Origin: Rhynchospora pubera
Lineage: Eukaryota; Streptophyta; Magnoliopsida; Poales; Cyperaceae
Assembly (NCBI GenBank): GCA_028095005.1
Contig: CM051460.1
Coordinates: 187,782,742 to 187,846,741, forward strand
Length of the DNA stretch: 64,000 nucleotides
Reading direction: 5' to 3'
The notes beneath the pieces were generated by a model. That model was not told where the DNA came from and did no database searches. It saw only the letters and a list, made by a program, of their open reading frames with translations. This document shows positions 47,301 through 60,000 of the stretch, piece by piece. The translations under genes were made by a program, and so were the position numbers. Each line of letters opens with the position of its first letter. Position 1 is the stretch's first letter.

Positions 47301-50300
47301 TTGATATAATCTCAAAATAATTCAATGACCTACAAGTGTTAAATCCAACTATTAGAGCATGAAATATCAACAATATAAAAATTCTAGGGTGAATTCAACA
47401 GATAAACAAAATAAATGAGCATGGCACTCACATTTAGTATCTCTTCCATGGACAAAGGGGACCTCTGTAAAGAGCACAAACCGGAGCTTCCAACTTGAGG
47501 ATGGCAGCATGCCTGACGAAGTTTCAAAAGCGGGCCAAGGAGTTTTGCAATCTCATTATGTGTCAAATAAACATCACCTTGCTCGGTATTTTCACTTGAT
47601 ACTTTTCTGCTCTCCTTCAAATTTCTTATAATATCATGCGCATGAACAAGACAGGTAGAATGTTGTTTCTGATAGAAGTGTTCTTCAACTGGCGAGAAGG
47701 AAAGCCACGTCAGCAACTCCTCCTGAGGCGGCAGTTGCAGTTCGTCTGACACATGGGCCTTGGATGATCGCCACATGATTTGTTTGAAGACCTTGTGCGT
47801 GAAGTTCATAGCAGCCTTATCTTTTCTCTGATGTATATTTTATGATGAAAGATAGGAAATACAATACAGTTAAGTGTTAGGCAAATGTTTCATCACTTTG
47901 TAAATCCCTAGTATACCACTTAGGTGATAAATCAATGTATGTACCTCGTAAGGATCTCTGATGACATCAACCCACCACCGATACACATCAAAAGGATTGA
48001 CTCGAAGGAAACGCAAAAGCCCGAAGAGGTCATCAAGTCGACGCTGAATTGGGGTTCCTGTAATGCACCACCTATGTTGTGAATGAAGCCTCATTGCCAT
48101 CTCAGTCACAGAGGAGTTGCTAGACTCAACCATTTGTGCCTCATCCAAACAAAGCCTCCACCAGTGAATCCTCGTAAGAAGAGTAGGCAGCACAGGATAT
48201 CTGCTCAAACCAGAGGTAAGGAATATAAAAGAAAAGATGAGTTTACAATATTAATCTAGGAATAAGGAGCAAAATTAGTATACTTACTTCTTCTGGAACC
48301 TCAGAAAGCGACGGTCTCCATCATGCCTGTCAGAATCATGTGACAAATCTTCTTTCAACACATCATATGTAGTCAAGACTATATCAGCAGCAACGAGTTC
48401 AGTTATGTCAGTTTTTGGTACCAAAGAGTCTAAATTCCGTGCACCTTCATATATGCAAACCTTCAAGGATCCAGCCCTCGTATGCCTAATATAATAAAGA
48501 TTAAACTTTAGTACAATTTGATTCACGGATCACTATATCATCTGTATCCATACAACTGTAATGAATACTTGAGGACCATCAGGTGCATTACCGAATAATT
48601 TCAGAATGCCACTGTGCCAAAATAGGAGCAGGGCACACGACAATGGTGGCATGGGTAGATATCTTGGTTTTTGTTGCTTCTCTGATTTCAGAGCATGAAC
48701 AGCATATATATCTTTCTTCACTCTCTACTATCTCCATTTTTGTTTTCTTTCTCCCCCTTTTTGGCTTAGCAGGTCCTTTCTCTGTATCTCCTCCTGTTTC
48801 ATCTTCCTTAGAAACTGAACTATTTTTCTTGCTTTTTGGAGAATAACCTACACATTTCGCATGCTGCCATGCATCACAGAGGTCACACTGGACCCACAAC
48901 CCCTTGTACTTGGAGCTCGCACTTGCCGCCCCACACACACACTCCACTCGTTCTATTTTCTGCCTCTTTGTTTTTATCCCATCAGCATCTTCTTCAGAAG
49001 TAAAGCAGGCAGAGGCAGAAGGCTTTGGATTCGCAAAAATGCAAGCTAACAACTCCACAGTTTTCCCCAATCCCATTTCATCTAATATTTTGGAAATTCA
49101 TGCGAGAATATATAACAAACATATAAAATATCTGTCAGTTATGAGAAAATCAATTCATATACGAGTGTTAGGAATGTCTCTCATCTCACCATTGTATTCT
49201 TTTAGTATTTTGTATTCTTTTTAAGAATGTCACTTGTCTCACCTTTAACCAACGTATCTCTCTTATCCATCATTTGAAATAAATTGTTAGTTTTTAAGAG
49301 GAAGAGACAACACACATAATTGGGTCTGACTAATTTTTCTCTTATTCCAAATATCTTTATGTAAAAATGAAATAGTGAAAGCAAATGTAAAACTAATTCT
49401 AGGAATAATAGAAAGGTGAGATAAGAGATCATAACAATGATAATCTGAAGAAAGAATTATACCAGCTAGGACACCACCAGAGACATTCTGGGAAGGCGGT
49501 TCATCATTCCATGATATGTTCCCACTGCAAAAGATATACAAGTATTAACATTGACAAGCAAACAAAATGAAAGTGAATTATCATAGAGGAATTAAAGAGT
49601 TTTAATAGCTTTACTTTTTTAATATTATTGACATCTTACTTGAATGGATTGTAGAACATTCTCGAATATGTATTGACAAAATCTATTGGCACAGAATATG
49701 GAGTGGATAACTTATCTCGCAACTTATTTTCCTTTTCACGCTGAACCATCCAATAAGCAGCACGCTTCTGGTATGGTCTAAGGTCAGGAATTAGGTCAGT
49801 AAGTTTGGTCTCCAACATTGGCTCCTCTCTTGTAAAGAATACAAAAAAGAGAAAATCAACTCACTTTACTGAGATCTTTAAAATCAAATCTTTGCATATT
49901 TTATAGATTTGCAGGATAACACCAGAATAAATCCTTGACGGGTATTCCATGCTGATTTACTATTTTCCTGGTATCAATTGTGCAGTAGCTCATGTATAAC
50001 AGTTGGTGCTGATGCTATAACTCAAGAGAACACAACGCTGGATTGAACCAGTATAAAACCAACACAGGTCCCAACAGGTATTAGTACATACTGCTCAAAA
50101 CTATCAAGTTAAAGCTAGAGCTTAATTAATTTTAAATTAACATTAAAAATTCAGTTGTAGAAAAGTAGCACATGACTACCATACTCGGAGATCCTAAAAC
50201 ACTTACCTAGAAGGCTTGATGGCTTCATAAAAACCAGCAACATCAAACTGAGCATCACTCCTCACATCACAACTCAAATCTTCATCCAATTCTATCTCCT

Positions 50301-50997
50301 CTCTTTTCAGCCCATATATTTTCTCTGACGTCAACACTTCTGGTCGCAACCATGGCACGACATTCATCATACTCTTTCGCCATGCCTGTCTGGCTGTCTC
50401 TAATAGTGATTGGCATGCCTCAAAGGCACTTCTCAAAATCTCAACTCTAACCCTAAATGACGGCACCTCAACTGAATTTGCATCAAGTGCAAGCAACAGT
50501 CTTAAAGTAAAATATTTCAAGTTGACCAAGTGTGCGAGCGAGGAGACGCTCTCATCTGGCCCATCAAATGTCCCAGAAAATAGCATTTTTCGTTTCTCAA
50601 TGCATTCTGGTGAGTGTATCAGGTACTGTAGCGATATCTTATCGCTCGGTACAACTGGCCAATGGCCTAAAATAAAGCTTCCCTCCTTTGTATCATCCAA
50701 TTGAAATCTAAGGGAAAATTGGGAGTTTCTGAAACTATTATTCAATGCATTGTAATCAATTGCCTCATCAGAAAATCTCACATTGTTTAAAATTATTTCA
50801 GCAACATCAAAATGCTCATTGGCAGCCCAATTTGTACCATCGACTTCAACAAAAACTGGCTTACTTGAAATCTCATTATTTTCATTGTTGTTCTCATTGA
50901 CTCTCTCCTCTTTGGTACCATGATTATTGTTTGGAGACCCTGGAGTATGTAATCTACTGGTACCGGACCGAATTGGGCGGGATTTCTTTCTACCCAT
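41325..50997 (-). CDS. SHPRH: SHPRH-type SNF2 helicase / PHD / RING E3 ligase
   Basis: Nuclear SNF2-family ATPase fused to a RING ubiquitin ligase; animal SHPRH and yeast Rad5 act in DNA damage tolerance. Eighteen exons: 50997-50207, 49828-49640, 49524-49463, 49081-48592, 48485-48288, 48200-47945, 47827-47432, 46963-46373, 46290-46124, 44900-44687, 44596-44405, 43996-43880, 43808-43563, 43222-43018, 42935-42712, 42625-42474, 42244-41983, 41585-41325. They sum to 5,013 nt (1,670 codons plus stop) and every phase fits. In order: LRPYQKRAAYWMV, Walker A DEMGLGKT (about 350), an inserted PHD finger (CVCG...WVQCDLCDAWQHAKC...CCSC), DEAQ box (LDEAQMVE), TGTPIQRRLDDLFGLLRFL, long helical middle, a second Cys pair region (YCPKC, CIQCE), RING (CPIC...CGHFLCCKC...CPTC), then helicase C (RVLVFSSW, QHGANGLNLLEAQ, QAISRVHRVGQ). 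The start MGRKKSRP is preferred over an ATG seven codons upstream. Complete and apparently intact. Confidence 0.95.
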
Positions 50998-51560
50998 TTG
51001 CTTTGAATCAATAATCACCTCAATTTTTTGCTTGATGGTACTCTAGAGAAGCTCGATCATGGAAAGAAGCATATAATTTGAGAAATTTGACTGGTTAGAA
51101 AAGTTACCCAAATGATATATATTATTAATCAAGTCTCTCCTGCATCACAGATGTCAGTTCTTGGAAATATGTGGCCAATATGAAGTCAGTAAACTGCAGT
51201 GCCAGTGACGGTGTCACAATTATCACATAGCAAATGATATCATTGACAATTGTGAAGCTATCAAAAAAATTTCAGTATTTCACTGTCCCTTCCTTGAAAA
51301 CCTGCGTCAGAGGTAAAAGAGTGATTTGTAAACATCAATTCTAGTCATAATTCATAAATTGTGAAAATCACTAAATTCAGGCGCTAGAGCAAAACTTTGA
51401 TGTCGAGAAAAGAAGAATTTAATAGGAAAGCCATACGATCAGAAATAGAATTAATACTCCCAATGTGTACCTGGAGTTGTGGCAGTAAATTCCTAGCTTC
51501 ACCAGAGAGAGAGAGAGAAAGATGGAAAGAGATCGTCCGTACGCCGGAAACCGCGCAAGA
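50998..51560 (-). other. SHPRH 5' leader with a probable leader intron
   Basis: A donor CTCCAG|GTACAC near 51472 and an acceptor TTCTCTAG|AG near 51048 would remove about 425 bp of leader. A short GA-rich leader exon would lie at about 51473-51560. The ends are inferred. Confidence 0.45.
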
Positions 51561-51589
51561 GGTTTTAGGAGATTTCTAACACAAGGGAC

Positions 51590-52297
51590 CATATGGAACT
51601 ATATCCTCTCCAGTTTCTAACAACAGATGATTTTTCTTTTTCGATGGGATTTATGCCACGTCACTTGTGGAAAGAAACGGCGTCCTGCGGTGATTTGTTT
51701 TGACTGGAGAAAATAACAGGCGGTAATTCGGTGCAATGAGAGACGTGGATAAGAAAAGTTTTGTCCGCAAATAAACTGAAAAGATCTTGGTTGTGTACGA
51801 ACTGGTTATTTACCGACATCAAACCGTCCGTTTATAATCGCACGATTTATATAGAGTCAAATCTTTTGTTATCGCCAGAAATGGATTAGATGCGTACAAA
51901 GGATCTACAGTAAGCAATAGCCAGTAGAATATTGTAAAATTAATAATTTAATCAGGCCAAACGGATGCAATTGGGTAAAAAAAAAAATGTAGAAACCACC
52001 TCGAAATTAGATTTTGCACTCATGACTCATCTCCTCGGAACTTGTTTGCCCACTGTAGGCGCTTCGTTTCGCTGTCACGGTTGCAGTTTCATAAATGATC
52101 ACCAAAAATGCATCAGATGATATCAGCAACAGCTCCCATAAATTGAAGTGTATAGGAGGACAGACCTTTAATCTGAACCGTCCGATCAATGATGAGTGCG
52201 GCTTGATTAATATTGAAATTCGTCGAGATTTGTGCGGTCTGTTAATCTTAACCATCGAGATTAAATCGAACTGTTCAAATTAAAAAAAATGGATGCT
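51590..52297. other. Intergenic region upstream of SHPRH
   Basis: No gene seen. 52150-52270 carries GATTAAATCGAAC and ACCGTCCGATC stretches reminiscent of the Mutator-like MITE that follows, possibly an older relic. Confidence 0.4.
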
Positions 52298-52306
52298 ACT
52301 CGAAGC

Positions 52307-52487
52307 CAATCCGTATCCGCTCCCGCGCGGGACCGTCCAGCGCAGCTTTAGAATCGTCCGATCTGATCTAGACGGTTCGGGCCTATCAATCTGGTTACAT
52401 GCACGGAGCTCCTTTTGCCATTGAGATTAAATCACACGGCTGTAATTTGTACGCTGGACGGTCCCGCGCGAGACTAGATCCCATTTG
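52307..52487. mobile_element. Mutator-like MITE with 9-bp target duplication
   Basis: A 181-bp element has inverted arms around CGCGCGGGACCGTCCAGCG and CGCTGGACGGTCCCGCGCG. It is flanked by a perfect 9-bp direct repeat ACTCGAAGC (52298-52306 and 52488-52496). The interior is shared with 6680-6882 (GGGCCTATCAATCT, GCCATTGAGATTAAATCA). Confidence 0.8.
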
Positions 52488-52623
52488 ACTCGAAGCAACT
52501 ACACTTCAAAGTTTTAAAAGAAACGGACTGCTTCAAAACTATATTGTTTTCGTCAAAAAAAAGATTACACTTCAAAACTCTAAACAGTAAAATTTGGAAG
52601 CGGTTCGTTTCTTAAAATAATAA

Positions 52624-52923
52624 GGCTCTGTTTGGATCGTATGAGATTAAGGGTAGGATTAGCTATTAAGGATTAAGATTTTTAATCCTAAATTCTTAAG
52701 AATAAGCTTAATCTCAGATTAAGACTTTTTGCTTGGATGAGGAAAGAATAAATAATGAGCTTTTCTTTCTAATCTCAACTCTTATTCTAACAAAATGTCG
52801 GATTAACTAATCTTAGTCCGATTAAGAATAAGCTCTTAATCCTGGACTGTTTGGATGGTTTCTTAGTCCCAAATAGCTATTTAGTCTAGAATAGTCCTTA
52901 TTCCTAACTATCCAAACAGGGCC
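52624..52923. mobile_element. Tourist-like MITE (TSD TAA), 300 bp
   Basis: Ends are GGCTCTGTTTGGATCG and CTATCCAAACAGGGCC with TAA on both sides (52621-52623 and 52924-52926). The arms are rich in TTAATCC and GGATTAA. Confidence 0.8.
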
Positions 52924-52977
52924 TAAAATTCTAATTTTATCGGACGATTTGGAATATTTTCTGAACGTACATCAAAA

Positions 52978-53135
52978 GGGGCTGTTTGGATGCTCTGGGA
53001 ATAGGAGTAATTTTCTATTCCTAAACATAAATTTATTATAAACAATCCAAACTCTTCATAAAATTATACAATTTCCAATACTTTATGTCTAGGAATAGAA
53101 AATTCCTCCTATTCCTAAGCGATTCAAACGGCCCC
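52978..53135. mobile_element. Tourist-like MITE (flanking AAA)
   Basis: Ends are GGGGCTGTTTGGATGC and CGATTCAAACGGCCCC with AAA on both sides. The interior AATTTATTATAAACAATCC is the same as in 254-421. Confidence 0.75.
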
Positions 53136-53138
53136 AAA

Positions 53139-54002
53139 CATACTATCTTGAAATCCTGATGCAGATGCATCTACTTAAGTGGAAACTGCATTTTAAAATA
53201 GAATATTAGCTACAAATATTCTAACTCGATGTTCTATCTGGAACGCATCGCATAGTATGTAATGTGATAATGTGAAATATTCTAACTCGTTTAAGAATAA
53301 TATTTGTTTCTCCGAATAACTAATTCCAATTTTGTCTTAAACGATCCAAATGCACCCCAAGAGAGTATTTATAAACTTTATGACTTTAAGTTAATAAATT
53401 TTTATTAAGAATGTTGGTCTGGATGGAGAATTGTTTAACTAACATGTGCAGGATTTTGTAAATTTTTTATAAAGAGTATCATTCTAAATTCTAAGACTAA
53501 GTTGTTGAACTAGTATAACAGTTAGCAATGCTAAAGTAGTCAAAGATAAGCTAATCTAAAGGTTAATTTCGCATCGTATAAAGTAATCAAGAGTATCACT
53601 TTTAAAATATAATTGCGCCAATAATGCAAAAAAAAATAATTCTATTTTGTTAACATCGAGTATAATTTATCATTCAGTATTAAAGATACTTGGAATAACA
53701 TGTATAACAAAATTGACCCCCATGAAAGACAGGAATAAAATTCCTATAAGATAATAAATGTTTACAATTATCACTCTAAAGAGAGGAAAAAGAAAAAAAT
53801 AAATAATAGATAAAAGTTGAAAACCAAAGTTAATTTTTTGTTGATTAAAAACCTTAACCAAAGAATCAGACCTTATCTATACATCTATATCATTCAACAC
53901 AATCTGTACAAATTTCAAAATATATACTAAAAACTCACCATCACTAACCTAATCACAAACCAAAAACAACTCTACAAAATCCTACATGATAGCACTCTGG
54001 CT
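53139..54002. other. AT-rich stretch and 3' UTR of the EDR4-like gene
   Basis: No coding sequence. The part next to 54002 must include the 3' UTR of the minus-strand gene. I could not place the polyadenylation site. Confidence 0.4.
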
Positions 54003-57000
54003 TTAGTTCATTGAAGGCTTTAATTTGACAATGCCCTTCTTAATGAACCCAGGAATTCCCGATCGCTTCGGCGATTCATGGCCAAACCTTTTCAATCTGT
54101 TTTGTGACAACCCGACTTCGGAATGCTCATCTAAGATGCCTTTACCTTTTCTTTGCCTCTCAGATATTTCATCATTTCTCACACTAATTTCAGAAGACTG
54201 GCGAAACAGTATTTCACTAGCTGATTCATACCCCATTATTTGATGAAGCCTTGAACCAACTGTTTGTCTACCACTTCTACCATCCATTGTGCTATAAGAA
54301 GAATTTCTTGACACATGCAGAGGCGGGCCCGGATCCGGATCAGTGGAATAGCTTAGTCCAAAAGACACCCCGTATTCTTCTGATATGGATATTGGGTCCC
54401 CTTTGGGGAACGGGTCATTGTACGGAGTTGTACCCATTTCAGATTCAGGAGAGGTCAAAGGTGTGGTATCTTTGCTATGAGAAGGTTGAGGTCGGTATGA
54501 GTAGAGGAGGACTGCAGAACAGCTGCCACATTGGAGCTTTCGTAGCCTTTTAGTTGACACAGTGAAATCAGCAGGTAGTTGAATCAGTTCAAAACAATTA
54601 GAACATATAACAAATGGCGCTCCCACTAATATAGGCCGGCAGTGGTTCTTGGGTACAAGTTGGTGCCTTTTACCATGCTTGTGTAATTGAGGATTTTGAA
54701 AATGGTAATGATACTGATGTGGCTTGGGCATGTTCTCCTGCGGGGTTATTCTGATTCGTCGGTATCGGCTTGATTCTTGGGCATGTAACAAATTATAAAG
54801 TTCTCTATCTTCAGGGACCTTACCAAATAATTCCATAAGCTCATGTTTGAGCTTATCGACCCTGCTCAATATATCTGCTTGTAGGTGAAGAATGGAACTT
54901 TTAGGGGGTTTTCTGTAAGCAGCTGTGTCTTTTGGCACATGCCTTACCAGCTTCTCACTTCCTAAAATCAAGTTTCGAGCCGAACGAAATTCCTCTGAGG
55001 AAGTAGAGGCGACCTCTTTTCTCTTTTGAACCTTGTGTTTATTTAATCTGTCATCTATATCCAAATTGATCCGATGCACAGGTACAGAGGCATGATTTCC
55101 TTTCAATGGTTCTTCTTTATCCCCACCAGCTTCAACATGTTCTTCTTTAAGCCAGTCTTCAGTTACATTTGAATTTGAATTCAAATTCAAATTCAAATTC
55201 TCAAGACGTAACCTTTCTGGCTTTTCTGACACACTAGCATGCAATTTTTCGGAGCTTCTCATCTGCATCTCAGTAGAATTGAGGGTTTTGCCTTCTTTAG
55301 CTTTTTCAGAACTATTGTTTAAGAGGGAAGATTCACTTGCTGAGACAGTTAAAGCCTCATTAAATGAGTTTTTTTCTGATAGATCCATAGAAATTTTCTT
55401 AGTTGAGTCGGTTGTGGCTGTTTCTCCATTTGTTGTGCGAAGTTTAGCTGAACCATTTGTTGGAAATATAGTTTGGAAAACTCAAAATTCATTAAACATA
55501 TTCTATGAAAATTCGTTTGAGCTATATTAATAAATATCAAATCATGAAATTCATTTCCCTCAGGTTTCAGTTTTGTAATATCCATTTAATTCACTGAATA
55601 CGTTTCTATATTATGCCGTTTCTTAGCTCATTAATACATTTATTTTATTTCCGTTTGAGTTGGTTCATGTACCCATGATATACAGTAGTTAATCATTTAA
55701 ATTACTGTTCCATTTGGCTCCTCAATGCATTTATTTTTCATTCAATTTTCACCCGTTGATATTGAGTAATTGGCCTAATAATTATTTAATTTTATTGGCT
55801 GTATACGTTCTATAATTCTCTATATAAACAAGTCTCTTCACTAGAAAAAAGAAGACATCTGAAAATCGGTAAAGTGATTGACCGATATATATCTCAAATT
55901 CCAATTCTATAATTACTCATGTTCTATTCTCAAATAATCAAATTATTTCTGCTGGATATTTTTGGAGGCTTTCATCAGTCACCTTCATGGTCGTGCCCTA
56001 AAAGGTGACAACCCCGTCTTATCTTGGTTGCGGTTCCTGTCGCACGTTGAGACGGAATACGCTTAAGGACAGCGCCTAGCGCGATTCGGGTAACTTTGTT
56101 CCTTCTATTTCTTTTATTCCTTTGGCATTGATCTTATTATCCGATTTGATATTTGAATTTGCACCAACAATCTTAAGCGTATTTCTTAATCGGATAATAA
56201 TAATAAGTGAAAGTATATTTGATAGAGCTGAAATAAAACTTTAGAATTAAATTTGTCTTATTGTTAGAAAATTGAAAATTGTAGTTGATTCGTAGCCTCT
56301 TAATGAAATTGTACTATATGCTAAATGCTAAATTCTATAATCACTATAAAATTTCAATATTAGGCTCTGTGAATTTTAATCTGAGGTCTATGGATTTACT
56401 ATAGTTTTAGTTTGATCCTTTAATAATATTATGATATAATTGAGCCGAATAAAGTTTGGTCACAGGAATATAAAGAGATTTAACTATTGATCAGATATAA
56501 AACATAATTAATTACAATATTTATTATTTTTTGGAATTCATATAGTTAATAATATAACCAGTGGAATAATGGAAGAATCATTTTCTATGCAAAAGGAGAG
56601 AATAAATCAATTTATAGTAAAATTGTTAAGAATATATATATATTATGCGATAATATAAATCAGTGCTCAAATAAAAATAAATACGAAGTAAACATGATAT
56701 GAAATAAGTTATTTAGATTGTTTAAGATAGTTTTAATAAACCATATCGCAAATCTTGATAAAAAAAAAAAGAAAACAAAAAGGTATCTAAACCATTATTA
56801 AGTTAAATTATCTTAACAATAGATATTTTAATTAAAATTGGATGTTAGACAGTGGTGCTAATAAATTTTGTATGCGCTAATGGATTTTTAATTTTCTTTC
56901 TTACCACATTGGAAGTGGAAGAAGAGTGATCATAGTAAAAGAGTGAAATATCTGTAAATGCTTTAATGTATGAGATGTTGGAGATGAAAATTTAAAATTA

Positions 57001-60000
57001 GCATCTAGGAAAAGAAAATTAACTTAATGAATCTTATTTACTGGGATATGCATCATGTTTCCTAATTGTAGAGGAAATTTAATTAACAAATCTGTACTAA
57101 TTTAATAAATCAGTTAGGATCTAAATCAGTTATTGATTCAAATAAAGTTGAAATATCAAAATATAACTGATGAATTATTCAAAAAGAATATTGATCCTTA
57201 TTTTAATATATGAATCAAAATTAGAATGTTATCATAACTTCAATGACCATTGTTTATTCAAAATGAGCTCTTAGTTCTATTACTAAATTATATACGAATC
57301 CAGACTCTATTTGTGAAACTTGTGATGAATCAAAGATGGTAAAAAATCATGTAAGGAGAAATCAATTTAATTATTCTGATGAATGTTAAATTGAATTATT
57401 GCATCAATGGATTATTAAAATTGCAACGGTTAGTTGCTTTGATATAAATGTATTGATGAAGAATTCATTGTATAAATAAAAAATATATGTATAATTATTT
57501 ATGAGTGTATTAATTTGTTGATGAAAAGATAATTTCATCAAAGTAATATACAGCTCATATTCGTTCAATTAAACAAGTCATAAATATAGATTATGAGAAA
57601 ATTAATTATCTTAATGAATCCAATTAAATTGATAAGTAAATGAATAATTGAAAAACAACCAATTCATTTGTACGTGTTGTAAATTGAGCCGAAATGAATT
57701 GCCAGAATTCAATTGTAAAATAAACGACATAAATTGCATTGAAGAATCAAGATATCATAATCTATTGAATCAAATTTTACTGTTACCTTAAATCATAATA
57801 AATTTTAATTATCTTGTCCATCAATTATAACTGAAAATACTATATAAAATAAAATGTTATAAATTCCCTTTGTAAGAAGAATTATGCATATTGGAAAAAG
57901 AAAAGAGTTAGAAAATATATCTTAATATGTTATCCAAAATATAGAAGAAATTTTTATAAATAGACCTTGTAAATTTATTTATATGAACTTCATGAATACA
58001 AAGTACATTGTTAAATATTCAATAATCATAATCATAATTATAATACAACTTATCTAATTTTAATATGGTGCATTGGTGTTTTACACAAGCATTAAAAGGC
58101 TGGCCACCTTTTAATTCTCGTTGCTCACCATGACTTTATTAATTGTCCCTTTAAGAATTAAATTAAATATTGGTATTATTAACTGAACTAATGTTAATTG
58201 AGAAAATTCAACCGTTTCTATACACCACATAATTAATCAACATAAAAGATGTTGTTAAACAAAATATACAAAGGAAAATGTGGGGGTTACGAATAAAAAT
58301 AAATAAGTGTCTAATGACTAAAAATAATAATCAAATTACTTATACGAAATTTAGACACGATGATTATATATATATATATATTATGGCATTAAAATATACG
58401 AATTTTGACAACATCTTATATGGTCATGATGAAAGAAATATTTATTTGACCAGTTTAAATTTATCATATACAAATAGATATTAAAATCATATGATATGAT
58501 TACAATGATTATACGAATCATCTTTCAAATTTAAGATTTTTACAAATCGAATTTGATATCAGATTATTTATACATTAAATAATAAAAATAATTCAAACAA
58601 AAGCATTGTGGAAAGTTGAATTGGCATATTTAATATACCAAAACTGAATTATTATTATCTCACAGATAATTCCATGAATCATAATTAATTGCCAATAAAT
58701 GGCAGCGATTGAAAAAAAAAGAAAATGATTGAGTCTAATTAAAAGACTTATATAGAGCTTAAGCTCTATATTCATCGAGGGGGATGGATTTGCCCTAATA
58801 GGCAGCTTGCGGTGGCAACCCAATCTCCGAAAGGGTGACCCCTGGAAAGAGATTCAATGGGTAATAACAAGCCGTAAGTTGGCCACTTAGCACACAATTT
58901 TGGAGCAATGACTCCAGCCCCATCCCTATGGTGAGTGTGCTTTATGTAGATGTTAAGGATGAGCACTTTAGCTCGAGCAATGCTCTTAATGAGGACCAAA
59001 TCGGTAATTTCCGTGGGATGTGAATCTGCACACATCCTTGGTAGGGACTCACCTATATGAGAGTGCCTGTATACGGCCGCAGTGCGGGGCATGGGTAAGC
59101 CCTTAAGACTCTCATGAAAAATCCAAGTTATTTGCGTATGGCCATTAATGCGCACCCCGCGATGACTGACTCTATATTGCGTGTGTGATGGTGTAATTTG
59201 GGTACAAGGAACGAGTTCAAGACATAAGTTCTCTCTGTCTCCTCCAAATTTAATCCATCAACACTAAGTGAAGTTCAAAGTTTGTAAACTACTTCTACGA
59301 TGCGCAATATAAATATCCAGCTATTTGTTTCATCATCCGATCGTATGAAATTCATTTTGTTTCTTTAAAATTTATCATTTGGTTATATAAAATCCCTAAT
59401 TTGTGAGTCTTCTCATTTGATAAATTTTGAGTTTTGTGGGGGATTGTTGGAAATATAGTTTGGAAAACTCAAAATTCATTAAACATATTCTATGAAAATT
59501 CGTTTGAGCTATATTAATAAATATCAAATCATGAAATTCATTTCCCTCAGGTTTCAGTTTTGTAATATCCATTTAATTCACTGAATACGTTTCTATATTA
59601 TGCCGTTTCTTAGCTCATTAATACATTTATTTTATTTCCGTTTGAGTTGGTTCATGTACCCATGATATACAGTAGTTAATCATTTAAATTACTGTTCCAT
59701 TTGGCTCCTCAATGCATTTATTTTTCATTCAATTTTCACCCGTTGATATTGAGTAATTGGCCTAATAATTATTTAATTTTATTGGCTGTATACGTTCTAT
59801 AATTCTCTATATAAACAAGTCTCTTCACTAGAAAAAAGAAGACATCTGAAAATCGGTAAAGTGATTGACCGATATATATCTCAAATTCCAATTCTATAAT
59901 TACTCATGTTCTATTCTCAAATAATCAAATTATTTCTGCTGGATATTTTTGGAGGCTTTCATCAGTCACCTTCATGGTCGTGCCCTAAAAGGTGACAACC

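Noticed and set aside
57000..58500. Gene content in the LARD interior
   Set aside because: All six frames are densely stopped. Very high AT content with no conserved motif.
58772..59155. 127-codon ORF on the minus strand in the LARD interior
   Set aside because: It reflects the GC-richer block and has no gag, protease or other retroelement motif. On the plus strand, where the element is transcribed, the block is not open.
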